Source: Moricandia arvensis
Taxonomy: Eukaryota; Streptophyta; Magnoliopsida; Brassicales; Brassicaceae
Direction: 5' to 3'
NCBI GenBank assembly: GCA_905132765.1
Contig: CAJHQP010002800.1
Span: 1-64,000 of the forward strand
DNA: 64,000 nt
Part shown: positions 23,371-34,194 of the stretch, one piece after another
How the letters are laid out: each line of letters starts with the position of its first letter
Numbering within the stretch: the stretch's first letter is position 1
Position numbers and translations under genes: made by a program
The notes under the pieces: model-generated
What the model was told of the DNA's origin: nothing
Databases searched by the model: none
Seen by the model: only the letters and a program-made list of their open reading frames with translations

Positions 23371-24192
23371 TACCACCACGTTGTTGATTGTTGTTGTAGT
23401 GATGACCACGTTTGTTATTGTTGTTGGAACGATGTTGAGAGTTGCCGCGACCTTGCTGGTTGTTGTTAGGCCTCCACGATCGAGCATCGACAGCATTGGC
23501 GACAATGGGAGTGGGCTGAGGAGTTTCTGCACACAGAATCATTGCTTCACGATTGAGTAAGCGTTCATGGAGTTCAGTGTAAGAGATTGGTTGATCTCTG
23601 CCATTGACTGCATCGATCTCAGGTTTGTACTCGTCACCAAGTCCAGCGAGGATTTGTTCTGTGAGGTCTTCGGGATCCATCGGTTTCCCAAGAAGGGCTA
23701 AGTCATCAGCTTTCGCTTTGATGGTGCGTAGGTACTCAGAGATGGTCTTGGTTCCTTTGGTACATCTCTTGATTTGATGTTTGAGTTGGCTGATATGGCC
23801 TCGAGTGGGGTTTCCAAGGCTGTGGCAAGAAGACTCCAGATCTCAGCTGATGTAGTGGCACTGGAGACAATGGACTGAACGGGGAGGGAGATAGCTCCGA
23901 TCATGGCACTAAACAGAAGACGATCTTGACGGCGCCAGGCTGCAAACACAGGATTCACGGTTGTTTGGCCATCAACTGTGGTGGTCGTCGGAGGAATCTG
24001 ATCGGATTCGCCAAGGAAGGTATGTAGCTCGTGACCTTCGAGCAACGCAGTGACTTGCTTACTCCACATTAGGTAATTCACGTTTGTGAGTTTAGTCACA
24101 TTCGACATGTTCACCGACAGCAACGTGCTTTGAGGATTCTGAGCATTAAACACAGAGGTTTGTTCAACGGAAGCTGGGCTTGAGGTGGTCAT
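23371..24192 (-). pseudogene. Copia gag, N-terminal part, with a frameshift
   Basis: The reading frame starts at 24192 with MTTSSPASVEQTSVFNAQ and continues through a DUF4219/UBN2-type Gag domain (NVNYLMWSKQVTALLEGHEL, then FAAWRRQDRLLFSAMIGAI). Near 23811-23816 homology passes to another frame, which carries on as DPEDLTEQILAGLGDEY and ends in an Asn/Arg/Gly-rich RNA-binding stretch at 23371. There the CACTA element interrupts it; the zinc knuckle continues on the other side at 18295. Gag builds the virus-like particle, so the frameshift alone should disable the element. Confidence 0.88.
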
Positions 24193-24336
24193 GGTGATTT
24201 TCAGTCGATCAGACCCGAGAAACAGAGAAACAGGTTTGTTGTTTTGTTTTTTTTTTTAATAAGAAAAGAAGAAGTCGATGAGAAGAGAAGAGGGGAGTGG
24301 AGGCGCTAGAGAAAAAAATTAGGTCAGAGAATCATT

Positions 24337-24348
24337 GCTCTGATACCA
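24337..24348 (-). promoter_or_regulatory. Primer-binding site of the nested copia element
   Basis: The minus strand reads TGGTATCAGAGC directly inside the 5' LTR, complementary to the 3' end of initiator methionine tRNA. Reverse transcription would start here. Confidence 0.92.
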
Positions 24349-24495
24349 TGTGGAATATGGAAGATGGGTTTATTGATATTGCAGTCATGGACTTATATAC
24401 AGAGTCATTGATAGAGAACATGGAAAGCAAATATACAGCATTTACAGAGATAATAATACTAGCTCAATCAAGGGGATTGTGGGTATATTCTAACA
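24349..24495 (-). repeat. 5' LTR of the nested copia element
   Basis: Same 147-bp unit as 14749-14895, with about five substitutions and no length change. It would carry the promoter of the element. Confidence 0.95.
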
Positions 24496-24500
24496 TATAT

Positions 24501-24976
24501 CAATCTGACGGCAATTCTTTGACCGTCGACCATGCGAAAGGACTCGACCAGCCGAAAAGTCATTCGTTCCAAACTTTCCAACTTCGGTCAAGTCATCATT
24601 TCTGGTCAAGTCTTCTATGTTTAAGAGTCTGTTAGTTTTTATGTTTGATTAGTTCTTTTGTATACCAACCTTTTGTATTTTATGCCTATTATATAAAAGT
24701 TTGCTTTGTATTATTTCAAATCATTCAATTTTTTAATAAAAATCTTTCTTTTTAACTTGTTGAATCATTTGTTCTTCATTGAACATCTTATCTTTTGAGT
24801 CGCCGGAGTGTGTCATATCTTCAGGCTTAGAAGTTGGTAGTATCGAGAGACTTTCCGCACCTCTTGTGTCACCTTTCGATCCACATCCCTTGATCGTTTG
24901 TGCTTTCTAGCTCATTCGGTGCAAGACTTATCTAATCCACCAACCTTAGAGTGATCCTCCAATTCAAGGCGTATCA
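24501..24976 (+). repeat. 5' LTR of the LARD-like element, second segment
   Basis: Continues the LTR after the copia insertion and aligns with 26223-26698. It contains a TATTATATAAAAG motif near 24690 that may be the TATA box. It ends GTATCA two bases before the primer-binding site. Confidence 0.88.
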
Positions 24977-25593
24977 TGTGGTACCAGAGCTACTCTGAGG
25001 TTTGGAGTTCTTCACAACCAGACATTCGTAACTCTTCATCTTCTAAGAGATCATATGTGTCTTTTGGACTACTGAAGGGAAACCATGAAGAGAAGCCAAC
25101 CATTCTTAACTCTTCGTATTCTAAGAGATCACATGTGTTTGGACTGTTGATTAAACATGAAGAAAAGGCAGCACGCAAAGCACAAGAAGAAAAGTTTCGA
25201 GAATGGAGGTACAACAAACGTACAACCGAGATGATAGCACAATATGAGCGTGACCAAGAGGAGGAAGCCAATAAGTCACAAACTGAGAGAGACAAATGGA
25301 AGAAACCACTCATCAAAGTAGGTACACGAATCTTCCTTGATTCTGGTTTAATGAGAGTTAAACCAAGCAATCCAAAGAAGACAGTCAAAAAGCCACAATC
25401 GAAACAAGTTGTAGAAACTCCATCGGCCAGAACTAAAGAGAAGAGAAATAAGGGTTTTGAGAGGTGGTTGGAGAGTTTCAAGGCTAAGATCCATCAAAGG
25501 ATCACAAATTCACGTCCATCTTCAATGTTGGATAAAGATCAAGAGGCCAAAGATATCAAACCGGAGCTATCAACTATTTATGTCCGAGCATAA
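24976..25593 (+). CDS. Hypothetical protein inside the LARD-like element
   Basis: A 205-residue open frame occupies most of the element's interior. The nominal ATG overlaps the last LTR base and the frame then reads through the primer-binding site, so the true start is probably further in. The protein is very hydrophilic. It has a likely helical, charged segment (KHEEKAARKAQEEKFREWRY, then EEEANKSQTERDKWKK) and a lysine-rich C-terminal half. I see no zinc knuckle, protease or polymerase motif. I do not recognise it. A diverged Gag-type or nucleic-acid-binding protein is possible, and so is chance survival of an open frame. Confidence 0.45.
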   Translation: MWYQSYSEVWSSSQPDIRNSSSSKRSYVSFGLLKGNHEEKPTILNSSYSKRSHVFGLLIKHEEKAARKAQEEKFREWRYNKRTTEMIAQYERDQEEEANKSQTERDKWKKPLIKVGTRIFLDSGLMRVKPSNPKKTVKKPQSKQVVETPSARTKEKRNKGFERWLESFKAKIHQRITNSRPSSMLDKDQEAKDIKPELSTIYVRA

Positions 25594-25619
25594 TCTATGG
25601 ACGACCAGCTGCATCAAAA

Positions 25620-26150
25620 GGAAGAACCAGAGGCTGTAAGTGTTCTCTTGGAATTCCAAAAGATTACTGAAAATGAGGTTGATAGCGGACCAGAAGCTGA
25701 TCATGAAAAGATCTCACAACCGCTTATGCCTCAGGTAATATTCTCGGTTCTCTAACAAGTGATAAACTAGGTCAGCCATTTGTTTGCAAGAAGTACGACC
25801 CAGTGGAGCTACTGAGGCCAGAAGAGGGTCTACAACACTTCATCTTTGAGCCTGGAATAGGGGCGTGTGTGCACAAGAACAGTAGGAACACCTTGGCTGA
25901 GCAAAACCATGTCGGTTCATTCATCCTAGAAGGTCCGGATTTGAGGGCAAATCCTTTTAAAGGAGGAGGGGATGATGCGACCATGACCAGCATCATGGAC
26001 CAAGGTATGAAAATTAAGTACAAACCGGCTAGGCAACTGATCATAACTTGGCTTAGTGGGCTGTTTATGGGCCTTATCGGTTTGTTCCATGAAGTTCTAG
26101 ATCGAGAGAAGCTAATGGACTTGATACAAAATAGGGAGGTCTTTTTCTAA
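25620..26150 (+). other. Second interior coding remnant of the LARD-like element, running into the 3' LTR
   Basis: After the first frame stops, coding-like sequence continues (GPEADHEKISQPLMPQ). From 25803 a 115-residue frame follows with LLRPEEGLQHFIFEPGIGAC and GPDLRANPFKGGGDD, and crosses the polypurine tract into the LTR. The DLR-NPF-GG-DD ending is one I associate with LTR-element polyproteins in crucifers, so this may be the tail of an ancestral gypsy-type polyprotein (inference). Confidence 0.4.
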
Positions 26151-26698
26151 TTTAGAAATCAGTGTTTGAGATTATTCAAGAAAAGCCCAACAAGAATCTA
26201 CAATTCATGGTCGAATAATATATCAATATGACGGCAATTCTTTGACCGTCGACCATGCGAAAGGACTCGACCAGCCGAAGAGTCATTCGTTCCAAACCTT
26301 CCAACTTCGGTCAAGTCATCATTTCTGGTCAAGTCTTCTATGTTTAAGAGTTTGTTAGTTTATATGCTTGATTAGTCCTTTTGTATTCCAACCTTTTGTA
26401 TTCTATGCCTATTATATAAATGTTTGCTTTGTATTATTTCAAATCATTCAACTTTTAATAAAAACATTTCTTTTTAACTTGTTGAATCATTTGTTCTTCA
26501 TTGACCATCTTATCTTTTGAGTCGTCGGAGTGTGTCATATCTTCGGGCTTAAAAGTTGGTAGTATCAAGAGACTTTCCGCACCTCTTGTGCCACCTTTCG
26601 ATCCACATCTCTTGATCGTTTGTGCTTTCTAGCTCATTCGGTGGAAAGCTTATCTAATCCACCAACCTTAGAGTGATCTTCCAATTCAAGGCGTATCA
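25973..26698 (+). repeat. 3' LTR of the LARD-like element
   Basis: 726 bp, starting TGATGCGACC directly after the purine tract and ending GTATCA. It is uninterrupted and so shows what the 5' LTR looked like before the copia insertion. Confidence 0.9.
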
Positions 26699-28236
26699 GT
26701 TTTGATCCACCGTAAGAGGAATATTTTACGCCATAAATAGTATTAGTAAAGGTTGAGTCCATGTCGAAAGGAGATTAAGGTTCAAACTCCCATGAAAAAA
26801 AAATATTGTCAAAAGTAATTTGCTTACCCAACAAAGTCTAGAACAAGAAACTTACGCAACAATCTTCAAATTTGTAAAGAATTCAAAACATGGTAAAATG
26901 GTCAAAAATAAACAGAATGTTATTAGTACAAAAGTTCTCTAAATAATGCACAAATATTAGAAACTATTATCTGAAAAGTAAAAAGTGAAATTCTTGTAAT
27001 TGAAAAGTTACCACTCTCTTTTATTAAGGGTATTGCTTGGAAACATTTCTATAAGAAGATTTGAAAATTATTCCTTCATTTTTTATTTATTCTCTAGTAG
27101 CTAAATTTTTTCTTATAATAATCTTTTTCTCTTTCTCTTTCTTTAGCTCTTAAGAGTTATCTTACACATATATTAATAAATTTGAAATTTCATAAGAAAA
27201 AAAATACAAAAAACTAAAGCAACGTTAATAAAATATAAATTTGTGATAGTTAAACAATTAAATTTAATTTAAATTTACGGGTTCATTTGGTTAGGTAATA
27301 AATTGATTTTTACCAGTTCAACATATCTTAAATAAACACAAATCTAAAATTTATGAAATTTTATATATTTAATACTAGAGGATAAAATACACAACTAAAA
27401 TAAATAGTCATTAAATACAGCTTAATATAAATAAAATTATTATTCTTTTAAAATTTAATTATAATTCTACTAAATTTTAAATAAAATTAGAGTGAAATAT
27501 TCTAACCAAATAGAAAGAAATAATAATACATATAATTTATGAATTTATTTTTTAAAATCAATAAAGTGAAAATATAAAAATAATAATGCCTAAATTTAAA
27601 CTTAAGATAATGTTATAATTAAATTATTATTTCTGTAAATGGTATAGGAAAAATCTTAATATAATTAAATTCTATTGTGATTATAAAACATATAATATAA
27701 TATACTATTTGTACTTATATAAACTGTATATATATATATATAAATTATTAATTTATAATTTAGTAGGACTATATATCTATATAGGATCTTTAAGTTATTA
27801 TGATTTTATTTATTTACCAATTTTTGTTAATTTGAACCGATCCAACTAAGGATCAATAAAATTTATTGATTTATGTTTTTCTGCTGTAGACGAAAGCATC
27901 AACTAATCTAACAAAAATAAATAAAGCCAAGTTTTATAAAATTTTGAATATATAAAATTGTAAAAATAAATATTGTCTTATTTTAAAAATAAATTGCAAA
28001 TTATAATTTAGAAAATATTTTTCTCAATTCAGTAAAACCTTATAATCTACACTAATTAATTTTTAGAATACTTGAAATAACTAGAAATCAAATAATCTTG
28101 CTAAATATTATGAGATTCAAATTAAATTAAGAGAGTGTATGGAGGTTGTTTTTAGAGATAGAATTATGGTAAAATATAGAAAAAAATAACTAAATAACCA
28201 TGTAAACTAATAGAAAAGCTTTAGACAATCATAGAA
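26699..28236. other. AT-rich intergenic DNA
   Basis: Between the LARD-like element and the Helitron. There is no reading frame of note. Composition is very AT-rich from 27150 on, with a short TA run near 27730. I see nothing classifiable in it. Confidence 0.6.
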
Positions 28237-28465
28237 TCTATTATTATAAAGAAGAGTTTGTCTCTCTTCTCATCAGTTACACGTCATCAAATGGATGATT
28301 TTGGGCGTGACACGTGTCCTCTACTATCAAAACTCGGCGTTTTATTTAACACATGCAAAAGAAAATTTGGGCTTTCCGTTAATCTTCTCAATTTGCCCAA
28401 CACCGATCGGCCCTTTAGTCTTCATCTTCTTCACGCTGCACCTAAGGTTGTGTTATTCTTCCTAA

Positions 28466-28725
28466 GGGCATCCACAACCGTGGATTCCCTTCGGAGTCCT
28501 TAGGAATAGTGTTTTTAATTTTTTAATTATTTTTTTTTTCAGATTTAAAAAAAAGAAAAATTAAAAAAAAATAAATATCAACCAATCACGGACCGCCACG
28601 TGTCGTGAATAGTATAAGAATCGATCCTTATATAAGGATTTTTTTGGATGAATCCTTAACTTTTTTAATTATTTAATTATTATTTTTCCTAAGGATTCCG
28701 CTAAGGATCACCATTGCGGGTGCTC
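28466..28725. mobile_element. Tourist-like MITE (PIF/Harbinger type)
   Basis: 260 bp flanked by TAA at 28463-28465 and 28726-28728. The ends are imperfect inverted repeats of about 39 bp: GGGCATCCACAACC at the left against GAGCACCCGCAATGG (minus strand) at the right, both leading into a TCCTTAGG motif. It has no coding capacity and sits inside the Helitron. Confidence 0.82.
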
Positions 28726-29034
28726 TAAAGCGATACCTAAAAAGAAATCTTCAGTGTTCTCACACACCTTCAATGGTGTTTCGAGGGACATGGATGACTG
28801 AAATCCAGATGAAGAACCTCTTTGTTTATCTTGAATTGCGTCGTTTAGTCTTCTATTCCACTCAACCGAAACCGTCCAAGTTATAGATCGAGAGCCATTA
28901 TTACCTTCTTACCTCCATATACAACATTGACTGTGAGTTATCCCCCTGCAAGGCAGTTTATTCCACACCTATAAAAAGATAAGCTTTTTCACTTGAACAT
29001 CATCCTCTCAATATGTGAAAACACTAAATCTAAT

Positions 29035-29560
29035 ATGGCGAACTCATCAATCCTCCTTTCTGATTTGAAGTCTGGTCGCTGCTCCTCCACCGTTCAAGTG
29101 CGGTTGCTCTGATTATGGAAAGCCATGAATGTCAAACGCGGTGAGGAGCTTATGGTGTGGATATATGATCCCACTGGATTCAAAGGTTGTTCTGTTCCTA
29201 AACTCATGTTCATATTGTTTTTATTAATTCCAGCGTGTTAAATCCTCATTATCAAGCTTTCATATTCAGATATTTCAGACTATGATTTTGATGTCACAGA
29301 GGTACCGATAAAGAAGAGAGCCAAGGGTTTCACTTTCATATGAAGTGATTCAGACACTGCTAACTTTGTTAATTCATATTTGATAATATCATTCAAAGGG
29401 TCCCTATTAGGACGCTTTGATTCTTGAGTTCTGAATTGAAACATGCACTACAGGTCGGAGAAGATGGAGCTCATGTCATTCACAAGACTGTAGTAGATGT
29501 GATGCAAGAAGCCGAGGTGTCTGGTAGCAAAGAAGCTGAAGTATCACTCTAGACTTTCTC
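29035..29560 (+). pseudogene. Replication protein A-like (OB-fold) gene remnant in the Helitron
   Basis: The start, MANSSILLSDLKSGRCSS followed by TVQVRLL, is the hallmark N-terminus of RPA1-like single-stranded-DNA-binding proteins common in crucifer Helitrons. A TGA stop follows at once (29110-29112), after which NVKRGEELMVW continues the family pattern in the same frame. Fragments such as SDYDFDVTEV and HVIHKTVVDVMQEAEV occur further on in broken frames. A TATAAAAAG motif lies about 65 bp upstream of the ATG. The gene is dead. Confidence 0.7.
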
Positions 29561-31394
29561 AGAGGCAGCTTCTGCTCATGCACCACAGAGCCAAGATTGT
29601 CATTACAATACAAGAAAAAGATGGACATAATCAATTCCGGGGGTATGTCCTAACAGAACACATTCCAGATCTCTATATTCTTACTCTATAGTAGATGAAG
29701 AAGTCTCAGGTAAATATTTATTTGCCTATACGTCCTCTTCATGTTCAAAGTAGAAGGCTGTGGAGTTGTCGATTGCATCATCCTTTAGCACGTTAAACAT
29801 AACAGACATGATCTTTTGAAGAGAGAAATAGATGTGTATCAGCTGCAGTTGTACGGCTGCTAAGATAGAGAGGACACAAAAGAGGATAAATACAAAAGAA
29901 AGATCTGCAGTAGCCTTCTCCGAAAACTGAAAACATCAACAAACTACCATTGTCTAAATATAAAAGTCTTAACAGCAAATATGGTGTAATCATATTTACT
30001 AATATATAAAGCCCATATGTAGAAAAAGCATATAACTGTACACAAGGATTTGGTCAATGTGTTTTTGTATATAGTATTCTTTCCAGACTACGATTCTTCT
30101 TTAATCTTCTTCTCTACATGTTTTTCTACTCAAGTCTCGAAAACTATCAGTTACAGTACTACTTTGGAAGAAAACGTTTCAGTTAATAACACTTGGTACA
30201 TCAATTGATATGTTAGCTGCAAGGAGAACTTTACAGCAACTTACAGACCACCGAATTCGTATATCGAATAAAAAATGCACCGACTACAACTTAAACAAAG
30301 CATTTTTCGAGACTGCTTCAAATGGGTGTGGACACAACAAAACAATGATTTATGTCGTAAAGACTATAATACTATTTATAAGTCAAGGAACATTGAACTC
30401 TTATGAAAATAAACTGAAATCTTTTCAAAGATTAAACTCATTGATTCTCACTAAATTATCTTTCCATTTTTAGGTTAATAAGATCAAACTTAGAAATTTA
30501 ACAAAAACAAAAATAAATTCTTCAAACAACAAATAATGATTAATAAGTAATCAAGCAAAAAAATTTTAAAAATTAATTCGGAAAATAAAAATATTAAGGT
30601 ACAAAAACAAATCATAAAATTATAAAAATAAATAATATAACTTGAGTTTGGTGAAAAAAATAGTCGACACAAATATTTGAGTAAAAATACATAATATCAT
30701 CCTAAAAATATATAAACTTTGATATATAGCAAAACTTTCTTAAGGAAAAAATAAGAAAGAAAATTCATTTACGATACAACTATTTCAAGCTCCTCAAACC
30801 CATACCAACATAAATAAAAAAGAATGAAACCTCCTGAATATTTTTCATGTGGTTACTAAATTCAACTTAGAAAAGTTAACATGAGATTAATAGAAAATAT
30901 CAACCAGTAATTAATACATAATCAAAATATATTCTTTTACAAATCAACAAAATTTCATGAATTAAACAGTAAAAATATCATATATATTTCATCATTAAAG
31001 CATCAACACGCTACTAAATAAAGCAAATGGCATCATATCCCATCTTCTAAATTTTACAATGAATAGTCGGAAAGCCGAGATGAACACCATAATATACAAC
31101 AACTCTACAAAAAACACATAAACACATACATGATAGTGGATGCCATAAAAAATCAAACAAAACAATAAAGCAATTATACCGTATAAATAAAAATAAAGCA
31201 AAATAAAAATTCTTCATTCAGAAAATCACAACTATATCTTTATATATGATTTAGTCAATCACAACAATTTTAATTCTAAATATCGTAACACGGTATATAA
31301 GCAAAGATCATACATAAATAAATGTTTATAAAAATATAATCAGCCCTTTGAATCTAAAACAAATATCAGTCAAAATATTTAGTTAACGCAAAAT

Positions 31395-31421
31395 CCCGCG
31401 CGAAGCGCGGGCTTATGCTAG
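31395..31421 (+). terminator. Helitron 3' hairpin and CTAG end
   Basis: A 7-bp perfect stem with a GAA loop stands seven bases before the terminal CTAG. In Helitrons this hairpin marks where rolling-circle transfer stops. Confidence 0.9.
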
Positions 31422-31963
31422 TATTTATAGAAACCTAGAATCATATACGGCACTAAAATAACTAGAGAATAAATAAACCATGGATAGAACTCCTTACTTA
31501 CATATTGAACCGGTTGATCAAATCTTGACTTGATGTCAGAGAGCTTTTCGGAAGAAAACCTTTTTTTCTTTACTTTTCAAACAACTTTGAGTTTACATTT
31601 TCCATGTATAAGAGGGACTCACACCCAGTCCAACACATGGGGGGGGGGGGGGTTATCCAGTTAGCCTTTGTAGAATTACATAGTTTTCCAGTTAAAATTA
31701 ATTGGTAATAAATATATTAATTTATTTATTTTATATATTCTTAAAAGAAGTTCTAATTCCTGATATGAAAGTTTTGTCTCTAATACATTCCATCAAAATG
31801 TGTTTTTGGGCGTCACTTTTGAGGTATTTGGAAAATATCGATGGACAATTTTAGATTAAATTATTGTAAATCGGATTAAACTGTTTGGATTAGACTCTGA
31901 TACCAGGTAAGTTTAAATGAGTTTTCAAAGTAAAATAATTGGTGATAAGTATATTCTTAAATT

Positions 31964-31994
<31 letters not shown>

Positions 31995-34194
31995 TACTAA
32001 ACATCTTTTTAAATTACCAACTTTTGTCTCCAGTAGCCTTTATGTGAGGTAACTTATCATCTTTTCGTAGACGGACACCTACCATGCATTTCTTAGGCTA
32101 TTCTATTCAAAGCACGCATTCCCAACTGTCGAAAAACCATAAGAATAAGATATTTGTGTTACAAACACTTACTCATTGAACCTCATTCATTTAGTAATTT
32201 ATAAATACCAAATTCTACTAATTAAGACCATTTTAAACCAATTGACAGATCGTTAGTCCAAATCTCATATGTTCGGTGTATGTTCATGGACAGATCGCAA
32301 CATTTTCTCTATCCAATTACGTGTAGTATCTTAGTTGAGCATTGAAAAATAATTGTAGACTCCTACTATTTCAATAACCTACTTGATTACTCACAATAGG
32401 AATTTCTACAGGAAATTTTCATCAATTAATATATTTAAAATAATGAAGAGAATGAGAAAGTAAGTAAAGTTGTAAGAGAGTGGAGAGAAGTCTCTAAATA
32501 AGAGACTCTTCCTATGTTTTGAGAGATTCATATAAAGTCTATCATATTGTTAATTTGTTAGTGGCTAAATAAATTTTACAAAAATAAATTTTAAGTAAAT
32601 AATAATAATAATAATAACAATATATTTAAGTTTTGAAAGATTTATGTGGGTATATCTACCACTAGTGATGCTCTATATCTTGTAATTTCATGTCCCACTC
32701 ATCTGTTTTAGGTTCAAATTACTTTATCAGTATCCACTCAACTAAAACCAGATTCACAACAGTAATCATAAAATTTAACCCCAAAAACACCACAGTACTA
32801 TTGCTTATATTCTTAGACAAAAAATACAATTGCTTATATTACTAATCATTATTTCATAAACATGCAAATCTCCCGTGAATTACTTTGATATACCATAGCA
32901 TTTGAATCTGAAGTTCACATATCAAAGAGATGTTAAATGATGAACATAGGACTTTGTTATAAATCGATTCCTTTTCGGTCGCATGTGATCACACTCTCAT
33001 CATTAGCCCCACTACAAGTCTATAACCCTCTACAACAACCCCTTAAACACCTTTCCAGGCTCAACCAAACACCTGTCTATATATGTTTCAAATGTAAAAA
33101 TAAGTATATAGTAAGTATTAAATGTTTCAAATGTAACAAATAAATATATAGCAAGTATTATATAGTATTGGTCTCTCTTTGTTTTTGCCCTATGGTCACC
33201 AGACTCGCCACAGTTATTATTCTACTTCGAAGTTCGAACCTATTATATGACATATACCGTTATACGGTTGACCATAAAGCCAATCAATTCAAGCCGCCAT
33301 ACTATAGGCTTCTTTCATGATGTTTTCAAGAATTCAGTTTTATACATTTTATATTTTATTTGTCAGGGATTGTTATATAAAACAGACAAAAAATATATAT
33401 GTATCTGTTTGACTCAATTTTTTTAACTCGGTATTAGACGAGATTACAATCCATCCGTAAAGGCATGGGTAATTTATTTATTTTTATTTGAAATTAGTCT
33501 TAGTAACTTCTAACCCAAATTATAATTTTCTTATAACGTTAATTCTTTTAGGATAATATATAATTTTGTGGATAATATATATACTTGTGAATGTAGAAGT
33601 TTTAGACTTGTTATGACTATTATTTTTATATAATATGTTATGGCACTCTTCGTCTTGGAAAATTTTCATGTTTATCACATTATTGATATCACTTTTCATT
33701 TCTATCTCTATTAAAGAGACATTTTCATAAATACCAGTTTTTAAGAGGTAATTTTTTTTTAAAATTAATTAGAATCCTAAATTTTACATTCTTAAACTCT
33801 ACCTCATCCTACCCTCATCCCTCAACTCTAAAACCTAAGTATTAGATAAATTAACCCAAGAGTTATAAGTATGTTTTTTTTTCTTAAAAATTAAGGATAA
33901 AAGTGAGTAAACATGAAAAGTAATTTATTTTTGACAATTTCTCTTTTGTTTTTGTATCTAGACGTTATGATAATATTTAGATGTTGTTTGTTTAAATACT
34001 ACTACATCTGCGTCATCTAAATGTAAAATCTATATTATCTTAAATATTAAAATATTTGAGATTCTAAAAAATATAGAGTTTAGTTGCTACATTTGCACTA
34101 AAAATTCAGAATACCTGAACATTCTTAGTATAAATATAAAATTAATTAAATTAATTATTATAATAATTTATATAATTTTTAATTGAAAACCGAG
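31422..34194. other. AT-rich intergenic DNA with minor repeats
   Basis: No gene seen. It contains a run of 14 G at about 31640-31653, a TA microsatellite at 31970-31994, and at 31890-31902 the motif GACTCTGATACCA, which read on the minus strand resembles a retrotransposon primer-binding site. Loosely similar AT-rich stretches flank that motif (31685-31740 and 31918-31975), so a decayed TRIM is possible. A block at 32960-33010 resembles 47590-47640 near NPC1. Confidence 0.5.

Larger units (their letters stand above)
14749..24495 (-). mobile_element. Ty1/copia retrotransposon with 147-bp LTRs, middle level of the nest
   Basis: A minus-strand copia element with two LTRs of 147 bp (24349-24495 and 14749-14895) that differ at about five positions by eye. 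TATAT is duplicated at 14744-14748 and 24496-24500. The initiator-methionine tRNA primer site TGGTATCAGAGC is at 24348-24337 (minus strand) and the polypurine tract GAGGGGGCA is at 14904-14896. Gag starts at 24192 and pol ends at 14903. A CACTA transposon interrupts it at 18296-23370. Length without the CACTA element is about 4.67 kb. The Gag frameshift and the protease deletion described below make it defective. Confidence 0.96.
14498..26698 (+). mobile_element. Non-autonomous LTR retrotransposon (LARD-like), outermost level of a three-level nest
   Basis: Two LTRs of 727 and 726 bp bound a 1-kb interior that has no gag-pol enzymes. The left LTR is 14498-14748 plus 24501-24976, split by the copia insertion; the right LTR is 25973-26698. 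Both start TGATG and end GTATCA. A primer-binding site TGGTACCAGAGC lies at 24979-24990 and a purine tract at 25959-25972, just before the right LTR. GTTT flanks both ends (14494-14497 and 26699-26702). Without the inserts the element is about 2.45 kb. I do not recognise the family. It must have used enzymes from another element, and its gag-like reading frame suggests a gypsy-type partner (inference). Confidence 0.88.
28237..31421 (+). mobile_element. Helitron, both ends present
   Basis: The 5' end TCTATTATTATAAAGAAGAG fits the 5' terminus usual for crucifer Helitrons. The 3' end has the hairpin CCCGCGC-GAA-GCGCGGG at 31395-31411, then CTTATG and the terminal CTAG at 31418-31421. An A precedes the element (28236) and a T follows it (31422), as expected for insertion between A and T. 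Inside are a MITE (28466-28725) and a broken RPA-like gene (from 29035), a typical Helitron passenger. No Rep/helicase gene is visible, so it is non-autonomous. Confidence 0.88.

Noticed and set aside
30210..31201. Short open frames in the 3' half of the Helitron
   Set aside because: Low-complexity AT-rich frames under 90 residues on both strands with no family signature.
31640..31653. Run of 14 G as a G-quadruplex element
   Set aside because: A single homopolymer in AT-rich spacer, prone to assembly error; no second G-tract pattern nearby to support a function.
31890..31902. A complete TRIM around the GACTCTGATACCA motif
   Set aside because: The flanking similarity is weak and AT-driven, and I could not find matching TG/CA ends or a target duplication.
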